Source: Durusdinium trenchii (lineage: Eukaryota > Sar > Dinophyceae > Suessiales > Symbiodiniaceae). Taken from it: a stretch of 64,000 nucleotides of DNA. Positions 56,557 through 64,000 of this stretch are shown in pieces. The translations under genes were made by a program, and so were the position numbers. The stretch covers positions 2,983,491 to 3,047,490 of the forward strand of contig CAXAMN010000001.1 in the NCBI GenBank assembly GCA_963970005.1. The letters are read 5' to 3'. The notes under the pieces were generated by a model. That model had not been told where the DNA came from, ran no database searches, and worked only from the letters and a program-made list of their open reading frames with translations. Position 1 is the first letter of the stretch. Each line of letters opens with the position of its first letter.

Positions 56557-57943
56557 CTGACAGCCTGTTGGGGCAAACTGACATCGGTCACGTTCCGAGA
56601 CCCACATGGAACCTCAGTTCACCACCACATCCAGCTGAGTAGACGAGCTGGGATGAGGAAAATCGTCTTTGAAAGGTCCATGCTTTCAGGTTCCATGTGG
56701 CTCTCTCACCGGGGGGTTAATTAGTTAGAAGTGCTTCCCTCAGAACTCTTGGATCAAATGTAAAAAAAAACTCTCTTGGACAAGCCCCACAAAACCGTGT
56801 GGGAATTGAATGTCTGAAGGGCGGGATATAGGTACTCTTTGCACTCCGATGTTCGAACTGGAGTGTTGCGTTTCGGGATCGAGAGTTGGACCTTCTTTTC
56901 ACCCCTCTGTTTTGCGAAAGGCCATGTCTTCGGATGGCTGGTATTCCGAAACAAGGATCGCCCATCCCACAGAACGATTCTCGTAGCATCTTCAAAGGTG
57001 GGTGTGAACCCTGGTGCTTGGAGTTTAGTTCTATTTGTATTTGTTTTTGACCAATGTTGCATGTCTCGTCGTGGAACCTCTGTGGCACCTCACATCAGGT
57101 CTTGTTGGCTGACGTCCCTCAAAAGACATGATCACGACTCTTTATCTGGCTCTCAACTAGAGAATGAATGATTTCCATTATAGATCTAATATAATCTATA
57201 ATGATTATTCTATCACTGATTTCATGGTTAAATCCACTTTAGGGTGACGGTTCATGTTTCAACAATTGTCTAGAGAGAATGGCCTTGTACTTGTTGATCC
57301 AATTATGATGGGATCTCTGAAAGTCAATAAACACCCATTAAGAACTTTAGCATATCTAATGGTGAGTCCTGCCATACTCAACCCCCTATTAGTTGGCTTG
57401 GTGGGGCCAAGAGGGAGCAAGGACCGGATGGATTAGCAGTTCCTGAATGAAGCTTACCATCCTTGGATAGCTTTTCCAGTCGGCTTAGGTCTTGAATTTG
57501 AACAAAATACCATCAAAACCACACGTCCGTAGGATCGGACTGGTGAAATCATCATCTGGAGCATGTGTCCAAACTCTGTGCGAGCAAGTGTGATTACGCC
57601 GCCGCTACGGGCTTCGCCGTGCTTCGCCGTCTGGTGGTGGATGCATTCGCAGCCATTGTACGAGGATACACTATATACTCGGTCTAGTTGCTGGGAACCA
57701 GTAGGCTCCGAGTAGAGTTACAAAGGCAGTGGGAGTGCAAGCAGCATCGAAAGAGGCGATGGGCAGTGTACTTCTTGTAGTGTAGTTCCTGCTAGAAGTA
57801 GACAGCCGCAACAGAACGAGTGCTACAATGATCACTTAGTCGTGATAACTCTTGGCCGAAGTAGTGCTTCCACTGTTCTCGTAGCTTGCCATGAGATTTA
57901 TTGATTGCTCTGGTGAAGGGTGCAGCCCATAGGGTCCAGGTAC
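56557..57943. other. No confident gene
   Basis: Both strands are open over 56717-57170 but the text is ambiguous. AT-rich 57170-57250. Short CTTCGCCGT tandem near 57609-57630. Confidence 0.3.
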
Positions 57944-58099
57944 CTCCTTTTCGGATGGTCTTGGAGGTGAAAGTACTTTGGCTTTTTGGGCCAAAGGACA
58001 TCCACAGGACCTGGTGCTGGACCCTTAGGGCAGGTCCGTCCGTCGCGGCAAGTCCGTCTAGCGAAGACAGGCCACGAATGGGCCCATCCCCTGCACTTT
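57944..58099 (-). CDS. Probable internal exon, unidentified
   Basis: ACTGTTTCAG acceptor (58100-58109) and GTACCT donor (57938-57943) bound 156 nt (52 codons), e.g. …QHQVLWMSFGPKSQSTFTSK…. A second frame (…PKYFHLQDHPKRRYLDPMG…) is also open. Exon boundaries are better supported than the frame. Confidence 0.45.
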
Positions 58100-58149
58100 C
58101 TGAAACAGTACCTGAAGGGGTGTGTAGAGAGGTCGAATGAAATCGAATG

Positions 58150-58311
58150 ATGTAATGGAGTGAAGATCCAAGGATCCACCAATTCAATCTGCTCAATCTC
58201 CCTCCATGCCCATTCTTCTGACCAGGACTGTGCCCTGACTGCCAGAAACACTTCATTGGTGACTGCTACAGGTCCACCCCATGCGTGATCGCCACCTCCA
58301 GCGATCAGCAA
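58150..58311 (-). CDS. Probable exon upstream of 57944-58099
   Basis: Frame …GGPVAVTNEVFLAVRAQSWS…, …EEWAWREIEQIELVDPWIF. Convincing mixed composition; donor not resolved. Likely the preceding exon of the same - strand gene. Confidence 0.5.
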
Positions 58312-58920
58312 CTGGGTCGCTGCCGGGCCTGCTGACCATGGCAGCGTCAGGGCGAGCGTACATGGAGCGTTTTCATCGAACGTGGCTTGTTAGCCAGGAA
58401 CACACTCGCCGATACGCTACTGAAGTGGAGTGGAGTGCTGCTCCTGTAAAGGAAGCCGGCTGGATGACCAGCCGGAGAAACACCGTCTTGTGACCGCAGG
58501 GAAGCCAAGCAACCTTGGCAAACAAAACAACGATGGAACGCCAAATGGCTTTAAAGATACATATGCAGCCCAGTGGCTGTGACGCTTGATGACAAGGCGC
58601 AAAGCAAGTGCTGACAAATAAACGGCACCAGACCAGATTGCCAAATGGCAGCTCACGAGCCTGGATAAACTCGTCTCCAACCACTGCACCGCAGCCCGTG
58701 TTGGTGCGAGCGTGTCAGTGCAAACGCGTATCGACACGCAAAGGCATGCGCTTTGATCATATCACGCTATCAACAACAGCTATAGGTTGAATTTCCCCGA
58801 GGTTCCCGATAGTGGTCCACATCAACATGGATTGATCACACCGTGCTGACAATGCGACACGAGGAATATTACATGCGCTGAAGAGAGAGAGAGAGAGATA
58901 CTGTAGAGAGAGTCGTTCAC
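58312..58920. other. Ambiguous open frames, (GA)n
   Basis: 58373-58737 is open in two - frames, one with hydrophobic membrane-like text (…HWAAYVSLKPFGVPSLFCLP…), but not confirmed. (GA)n at 58881-58898. Confidence 0.3.
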
Positions 58921-59052
58921 CGAGAACTGCCCCTCGAATCCCCGTTTTCTGTGGGAATTCCGAACAGCTCTTCTCCTTGATGAGCTTGAGAAGGTCTGGG
59001 ATCTCCGTAAAGCCGAACTGCTTGGTGTTGATCTGCTTCTTGTAGTACTTGT
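58921..59052 (-). CDS. Internal exon, LOTUS/OST-HTH-like peptide (tentative)
   Basis: TTGCTAAG acceptor (59053-59060) and GTGAAC donor (58915-58920) bound 132 nt reading KYYKKQINTKQFGFTEIPDL…, …LKLIKEKSCSEFPQKTGIRG…. The pattern 'Y-K-x…GF-x-x-[IL]-x-D-L-L' resembles the second half of LOTUS/OST-HTH winged-helix domains, which bind RNA or RNA helicases. The match is by eye and short, so this is a weak assignment; the coding call itself is stronger. No Met in the frame. Confidence 0.5.
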
Positions 59053-60008
59053 CTTAGCAAGTGGTTCGGGCGAAAACAATTATATACCACGCTGCAGAAA
59101 CTATACGAATGCATTCTCCTTTCAGCAGCGGCAGTATTTGCTTCAATAAACACTGGTATACAGTGGTGGGTTTGCTGCGGAAAGTAACCAGCTTGACAAT
59201 TTTATCCAAGAGGTGGCTGCACACAAGGACAACCATTGACAACATCCAATGCATGAGGTTGTGGGAATAGAACAACCTCGTCTTGTACGATTAGGATGAA
59301 CCTTCCAACATCGACAACATAAGCTCTTTCTGCCCATGACAAACAAATTCTGACCAATTCATCGAGTATCATGTGCGAAAGGGTCCTAAGGTTCCCAGCT
59401 CCGTTGATTTGTAAATCCATTGTTGCAGGGTCCGTGCGAAAGGGCCGATCGGAGCGAACTCGACAGGAAAATTTCCGCCAGGTCGCTTCTCAATGCTTTT
59501 TTCTCCAACAGCTGTATAGAGATCTGTCCACACAGCACCCAAGTGACTGCTTTTGTGGAGCACCAACAAAACTAGTCAACTAAATGATCCAATCAACTCT
59601 GGCTAAAAAAATAGACTATATAACCCCACATTCCTCACTGCTCACCTCATTGGCTTGCAGCGTCTTGCAAAAAAACAACATGTTCCTCAAGCCCAACAAA
59701 GGCTAGGGTGACACATCCCAATTCATGTTGGAAGACTATACCACTATACCAGGACCCTCCAACAAATTCACTTAAAGTTGTTTGGACAAAAACATCTGAG
59801 CATGTCTGGCAGGGCTGGACGGAACAAACCCATCGACTGGAGGGTCCAAATACAATGCTCTCTTTGATTAAAAAGCTCAAAATACATCAAACATTCCATG
59901 GGCTGGAATATTTACCTATATACATTGACCCCATTTCAACCATCCCGATGTAGTCATATATATGCCCGTCCACCCCGTCGTGTCATGTCTGGCATACATC
60001 TACTTCAC
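59053..60008. other. Possible further - strand exon plus MITE-like repeat
   Basis: A - strand frame at 59240-59400 (…RTLSHMILDELVRICLSWAE…, …YVVDVGRFILIVQDEVVLFP…) is protein-like and may be the preceding exon of the 58921-59052 gene, but splice sites were not resolved. Rest is AT-rich. Confidence 0.4.
59752..59847. mobile_element. Possible family A MITE, diverged copy
   Basis: TATACCAGGACCCTCCAAC at 59745-59763 resembles the family A arm, and GGACCCTCCA (59752-59761) is exactly complementary to 59838-59847. Centre unrelated. Only a 10-bp perfect arm, so tentative. Confidence 0.35.
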
Positions 60009-60233
60009 TCACTTCAATCTTTCCAACATCTTTCCAAACTGCCGAAGGGATTTCCCTTCCCAGCTGATCAAAACCCCCAATGAACGGCGAACCTTCTTCC
60101 TCGGTGTTCCTTCTTCCGACTCCAACATGTGCCAACCTCGATCGATCGACCGGTCAGTCGGTCTGGCCAAGGGACTGTAATAGTAGGCCAAGTGGACTTC
60201 GGGGATCGCCACACGGTCCGGGTCGTTCACGTC
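60009..60233 (-). CDS. Probable exon, unidentified protein
   Basis: CCGTTCAG|G acceptor (60234-60241) opens DVNDPDRVAIPEVHLAYYYS…, …PLARPTDRSIDRGWHMLESE…, …RKKVRRSLGVLISWEGKSL…, stop at 60009-60011. Upstream DNA on - repeats CTGCGTCTGCGTCTGCGTCT. Family unknown. Confidence 0.5.
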   Translation of the reverse strand, partial: DVNDPDRVAIPEVHLAYYYSPLARPTDRSIDRGWHMLESEEGTPRKKVRRSLGVLISWEGKSLRQFGKMLERLK

Positions 60234-61033
60234 CTGAACGGTCCGGGTCGGTGAAGAGACGCAGACGCAGACGCAGACCAGGAGAGCCATGTAACAGTGG
60301 AACAGGTTTGAACAAATCACACAGGCTTAGCCAGCTGCAAGGTTCTAAACCAGGTGTTGTCAATGGTGTATTTGATTCCACCTTTGGGTCAATGAAGCCT
60401 TGGGTCAGGGGAATCAAAGGGATTCAAACAGGTCCTTTTTGGCAGCCAATACTGAAGAGGTACTGTATTTCAGGTGCCGCATAGGATCATCAACAGATCG
60501 TGAATGCAGTAGATCATGAAGAACACAAAGGCGTCTGATGTAGACTCTGTAGACTGTTAACTAGTAAAAAAAACAAATGAAAACGACACGTTTTTTTTTT
60601 TTTTCCCGAGCACAATTTCCATACATACATGCTGTTCTTTTCTTTAGTGCGTTTTGCAACCGCCTTCAATCGCTGCTTGGGAAAGAGCTTGCGATGTCTG
60701 AGGTCGCCTTCTTTGCATTTTATTTGAGGATTTCATTTCAGCTGGACAAAGATGTGATTGCAACGCCTTGTTTCCTATATCAAAATTTTGGGGGCTTTGC
60801 AATCTGCAAGGCCAAACCACTGATCGCATCTCAGGTACTTCTTGAGAACTCGAACAAGAGCAGTGGAGAAAAACAACAAAGAATGACCAAAAGCGGCATT
60901 TTTTGGTGCCGAGCTTTTGGTACTCGACGAGGTTTTTCGTGCCGTGTGGCCGCTTGCATGCACCCCTTTTAAACCAGTTCGGCCTGACTGACTGAGCACC
61001 GCTGCCGTGCAGAAAAAGAGGCTTCCTACTCAC
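60234..61033. other. Intron-like
   Basis: A T14-type homopolymer tract at ~60591-60604 and mostly unconvincing frames. The + frame 60577-60972 is hydrophobic/Phe-rich from T-rich DNA and was not called. Confidence 0.35.
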
Positions 61034-61120
61034 GGTGCTCCTGCGTTTGGACGTCCCTGCCTTGGTAAAGGACTCCTGCAGCAGGAAGAACTCGTAGCGC
61101 AACTGCAGTAGCGCCCAATC
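61034..61120 (-). CDS. Internal exon, phase 0-0, helical
   Basis: CTCGCCAG|G acceptor (61121-61128) and perfect GTGAGT donor (61028-61033) frame exactly 29 codons: DWALLQLRYEFFLLQESFTK… then AGTSKRRST. Amphipathic helix with a basic end. Family unknown. Confidence 0.6.
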
Positions 61121-61184
61121 CTGGCGAGCGATCCGGCAGCGAAGGTCAATGATAAGGATTCAATCCTGGCGACCTGGCCATAGG

Positions 61185-61424
61185 TCAAAACGAACTGCAA
61201 AACCTGGTAGGTTGACCACCCTGGGTAGTGAAAACAGAATCAACCAGCCAATAATCTCGCCGGGCTGCGCCCGTAGATTCGTTTCGGTGTAGCCCAAGGT
61301 GGGGGGCACTGGCAAGCTTAAGGCTCCCTTTTGGGGTCCAGTCGTCAACAAGCTTTTGGAGGGATGTGTGAAAGCTGACGTCTCGAATGACCGGAAAGAG
61401 CTCTGTGGATACCACATACAGTAG
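61185..61424 (-). CDS. Probable exon, unidentified protein
   Basis: CCATGAG acceptor-like site (61425-61431) leads to LLYVVSTELFPVIRDVSFHT…, …SLQKLVDDWTPKGSLKLASA…. The frame continues to a stop at 61185 but probably leaves the exon near 61315. Alpha/beta-like. Confidence 0.5.
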   Translation of the reverse strand, partial: LLYVVSTELFPVIRDVSFHTSLQKLVDDWTPKGSLKLASAPHLGLHRNESTGAARRDYWLVDSVFTTQGGQPTRFCSSF

Positions 61425-61550
61425 CTCATGGATGCCCCTGGGAGCTTCAAGCCCATCTTCAACGCATCTCTAGTTCCATCTTCAACGCATCTTCACCGCG
61501 TTCAGCGCATGATCGAGCCTCAGACTCAAAGTGAGAGTAGAGAGGCTCAC

Positions 61551-61667
61551 CGCCGCCGATGTCATCGATGTCCTCCGGAGGTGAGGAATGACCCAACAGT
61601 TGGGCAGCGGCGTGAGCGGAACGCGGAACCGTTCTGGATATCGAGACTCGTTTCAGTAGAACAGCCC
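61551..61667 (-). CDS. Internal exon, unidentified protein
   Basis: AGAACAG|G acceptor (61668-61674) and GTGAGC donor (61545-61550) bound 117 nt: AVLLKRVSISRTVPRSAHAA…, …LLGHSSPPEDIDDIGG. The unspliced frame stays open to 61459, so the donor might not be used. Phases do not join directly to the 61185-61424 exon. Confidence 0.5.
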
Positions 61668-62714
61668 CTGTTCTAAGATATTGATTTGATATGATTTGTT
61701 GACAGGGTGGCTCTTGTTTGTCCCTCCGCATGTTGGCCTTGTTGAAAGGCCCTGAACGCCTGGACGAACTTGATGGTCACTCCGGTCAACATCATGTTGG
61801 AGGGAAAGGAATGGGACTGATATAAACGCTAGCCGCTAGCCCGGTGGTTTCTTTTGCCTTTGAGGCACCACCAACAAAAACCAAAAACAACCAAGCAACC
61901 ACTTTCAACAACATCAACCACCACCACTACAATACCAATGACACGATATTAGCAACAAACATATATTGACCGCCCACAAGAGATCACCTCGACTGAGAAG
62001 ATGTCCACAAAACCGCCTTCCTGCAGCAGCGCACTGGCATTCGGAATTCGGTCATCTCATCATCGTGTCGGGATGTGTAAAGTTGGATTCAAATTAATTC
62101 TAGCTGTAGGCCGTTGATGAATTTCCAAGCCTCCTATCAGTTCTAGGTGTTGCATCTCCATATGGGGTGGATCTATGTCTTTCCGAACCGGTATCATTTT
62201 TTGTCAGTGAAAAAGAACGAAAACGACCTCCACGGCAGAAAAGACAGCGCTGGATATGCTGCTTTGTTGGCTTCTCAATTGGTTGGCTAATGGGGGCGAT
62301 TGATAATTGATCGAGGATTCGAGGATGGTGGATTGCATTGGATTGTGTCATTTAATTTGTGTCCTTTCTGATTTGCTGCACAGGTTGGAGTTTATATGGT
62401 TGGATCGGAAGAGTCGAGGTTCAAAAAAGAGCTGTTGTCAAAAATGGTGCTGTCCACCAAAAAGATGATGTTTTTGTTGATAGGAGGGGGCAAAGGCAGG
62501 CTCATGTTTCTTGCCAAGACTGCTGTGTAGACCGGAAAGCGGTGGCGCCCCTAAAACATATAATTTTTCCATTAGGGCACTCCAAAGAACATCGGGAATG
62601 TGGGTCAGCCAAATGCTGGCATTCGCAATATTCCCAAACACCCCTCTTTGACATGCAAAAGAAACGAACAAACTCCATCAAATATATGGAGCATTGTGTC
62701 TTTTTGACTTTGAC
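61668..62714. other. Unassigned; possible - strand exon 62502-62671
   Basis: - strand text …NASIWLTHIPDVLWSALMEK… at 62560-62660 could be an exon but lacks clear splice sites. CAACAAC-rich tract 61868-61935. Otherwise nothing recognised. Confidence 0.35.
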
Positions 62715-62959
62715 CTGCAAGGTTGGAACCCAAGGTGCCCGAGGCCCACGGTGTGCAACGCGTGGATCCACGCCCTGCATGGGGCCCTGGGGTCGGAGAC
62801 GGATCGCGAGTGTCCAGCCTTGGCACCATCCTTCTTGCCGCCAGTCTTGAAGGCCTCGGCTGATGAGGGTCTGTTTACAAGGATCCTCCGCCTCATCATC
62901 CGCTCCATCTTGGATCTTGGGAGCTGGAGAGTGAGGGGCTCGGGTCCCGCATGGCACTC
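62715..62959 (-). CDS. Well-bounded internal exon, basic, unidentified
   Basis: TTCTTCCCCAG acceptor (62960-62970) and GTCAAA donor (62709-62714) bound 245 nt (81 codons + 2): ECHAGPEPLTLQLPRSKMER…, …MMRRRILVNRPSSAEAFKTG…, …GAKAGHSRSVSDPRAPCRAW…, …HTVGLGHLGFQPC. Continuous, strongly coding-like frame with Lys/Arg clusters. Family unknown. Confidence 0.65.
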
Positions 62960-63305
62960 CTGGGGAAGAATCAACCAGTGTGTGAGTCACAAGTGCTGCA
63001 TATGCTTGTCAATCAACAGAGTATAGGTCGCACAGGTAGATGCGTGTCTGTGTGATCAGGGGTTTCCCTACATAAGCCAGACACTAGTGATTTGATCGAT
63101 ACCTCTTCAGCACCAGCGAGACCAAATTAAATGAACAAAATTCCCACAACAAACTGATCGGAAGTCTCCGGAGGCCTGAAAGCAACAAAGTAATTTGTGT
63201 CTTCAAGTCTGGAAAAGTGTAAATTGTACGATATCCGATATTAACTGTATATATATATGAAACATACAGGACGATTCCACACGGTAAAGCAGGCGTCTTT
63301 TTCCG
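62960..63305. other. Intron-like, ends at assembly gap
   Basis: AT-rich with a TA run at ~63250. On - the bases just left of the gap could continue the exon at 63316-64000 for a few codons. Confidence 0.4.
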
Positions 63306-63315
63306 NNNNNNNNNN
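63306..63315. other. Assembly gap (10 N)
   Basis: Ten consecutive N inside a coding exon; gap size may be nominal. Confidence 1.
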
Positions 63316-64000
63316 CGTCTTGCAGCTGGGTTCGGGAGACCCCCAATTCCTCCAGGTCGAGGAAGTCCTGGATCAAGAGCTCGAACAAGGTCTGGGTTTT
63401 GGCCATCTTGGCTGCTTGTTCTTTCACATAGGGATCTCGGGCTGCAAGGCTCATGAGGAGCGGAGGTTCCCTGACCTCTCCTGTCTCCAAAAGGCGGCGC
63501 ACCGGCCGAGCGGCCTGCTGTGAAGGTCCCTCTGGCTTGGCTGGGGCCGAGGTGGAGACGGCCGACTGGCGGTGGATGCAGATCTCCCTCAAGTGCTTGC
63601 GCTGTGAGGCTTGAGCCCTCTGAGACGCCAAAGTCCAGAAGGAGACGATGGTGAAGCCTTTCTCCGCGGACACCGAGCCATGGCGCCCTTCCAACTCCTC
63701 GAGGAGCGCACCGCCTGTGGGCCACAGGCTATGAACATCCTCACAGGTCTGGACTCCCAGGTCCACGAGGTGATTGAGGAGATTGATCGGCCGGTCGACC
63801 AGCAGCTCCTGTAGCATACCCTCCATGGGTTGGTCCGGCTTCAGCGCCCCGGAGCTGCTCGATGATGTAGGCGCGCACGTCGTCTGCGGACATGTTGAGG
63901 GCGGTTCCCAAGGCGTCGAGGCGGATGACCTGGTCGACCTCATGGAAGTGCGGGGCCGACTCTTGGGTTCCAAACCCTTCGATCTGGACCGCCGCCTCTT
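63316..64000 (-). CDS. Large partial exon, unidentified, with apparent 1-base frameshift
   Basis: Runs off the window end and into the N gap. From 64000 one frame reads …FGTQESAPHFHEVDQVIRLD…, …MSADDVRAYIIEQLR; from ~63845 a different frame continues …MEGMLQELLVDRPINLLNHL…, …RKHLREICIHRQSAVSTSAP…, …FELLIQDFLDLEELGVSRTQ. The switch coincides with the C4 run at 63847-63850; one base fewer there would join the two helical texts without a break. Several amphipathic helices; no known domain recognised. Sequence error near a gap and a true pseudogene mutation are both possible. Confidence 0.6.

Noticed and set aside
1-64000. CRISPR arrays, bacterial operons, ribosome-binding sites
   Set aside because: No spaced direct-repeat array and no Shine-Dalgarno-led gene strings; the sequence is eukaryotic in character.

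Overview
This window looks like nuclear DNA of a dinoflagellate, probably of the Symbiodinium-like group. The reasons are: no prokaryotic-style operons; short, GC-richer coding islands bounded by GT..AG (often AG|G) splice signals in AT-richer, repeat-filled DNA; most recognisable exons on one strand; and a Ty1/copia element carrying the extra domains seen in dinoflagellate copia polyproteins. The organism call is inference. No spliced leader, rRNA or chloroplast gene was found.

The one large, fully interpretable unit is a copia-type LTR retrotransposon on the + strand at 22810-31042. It has 133-bp LTRs that differ at one base, a 5-bp target duplication (GATTC), a primer-binding site matching an initiator-Met-like tRNA, and a polyprotein in the order gag, CCHC knuckle, aspartic protease, GRF-like zinc finger, methyltransferase-like domain, integrase, reverse transcriptase, RNase H. 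Two anomalies stand out. First, about 1.1 kb between protease and methyltransferase-like domain is open in two frames, and the protein-like (zinc finger) reading is NOT in the frame that gives the single long ORF. Second, the reverse transcriptase has lost a block of its palm and changes frame at 29360-29385, although the near-identical LTRs say the insertion is recent.

The rest is host DNA: parts of several multi-exon genes. I could not assemble any complete gene, but about 40 exon-like segments are supported by reading frame plus splice signals, and in several cases the phases work out exactly. From about 31 to 64 kb nearly all of them lie on the - strand (one + exception at 52.3-52.9 kb), as expected for dinoflagellate unidirectional gene arrays; the retrotransposon is antisense to them. 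From 0 to 22 kb - strand exons still dominate, with a few + ones. Only a glycosyltransferase family 25-like exon (8.5 kb) and, tentatively, a LOTUS/OST-HTH-like exon (59.0 kb) could be tied to a family; the others are called as unidentified.

Between exons are small non-autonomous elements: two MITE-like families with terminal inverted repeats (family A at 22.1, 36.8 and perhaps 59.8 kb; family B at 3.5 and 48.4 kb), a compact 27-bp-stem hairpin at 17.1 kb, a foldback repeat at 7.4 kb, a tRNA-derived SINE head at 11.0 kb, dispersed CTACTAGTAGC-type repeats, and many microsatellites. The window ends in a - strand coding exon split by a 10-N gap and apparently broken by a one-base slip.
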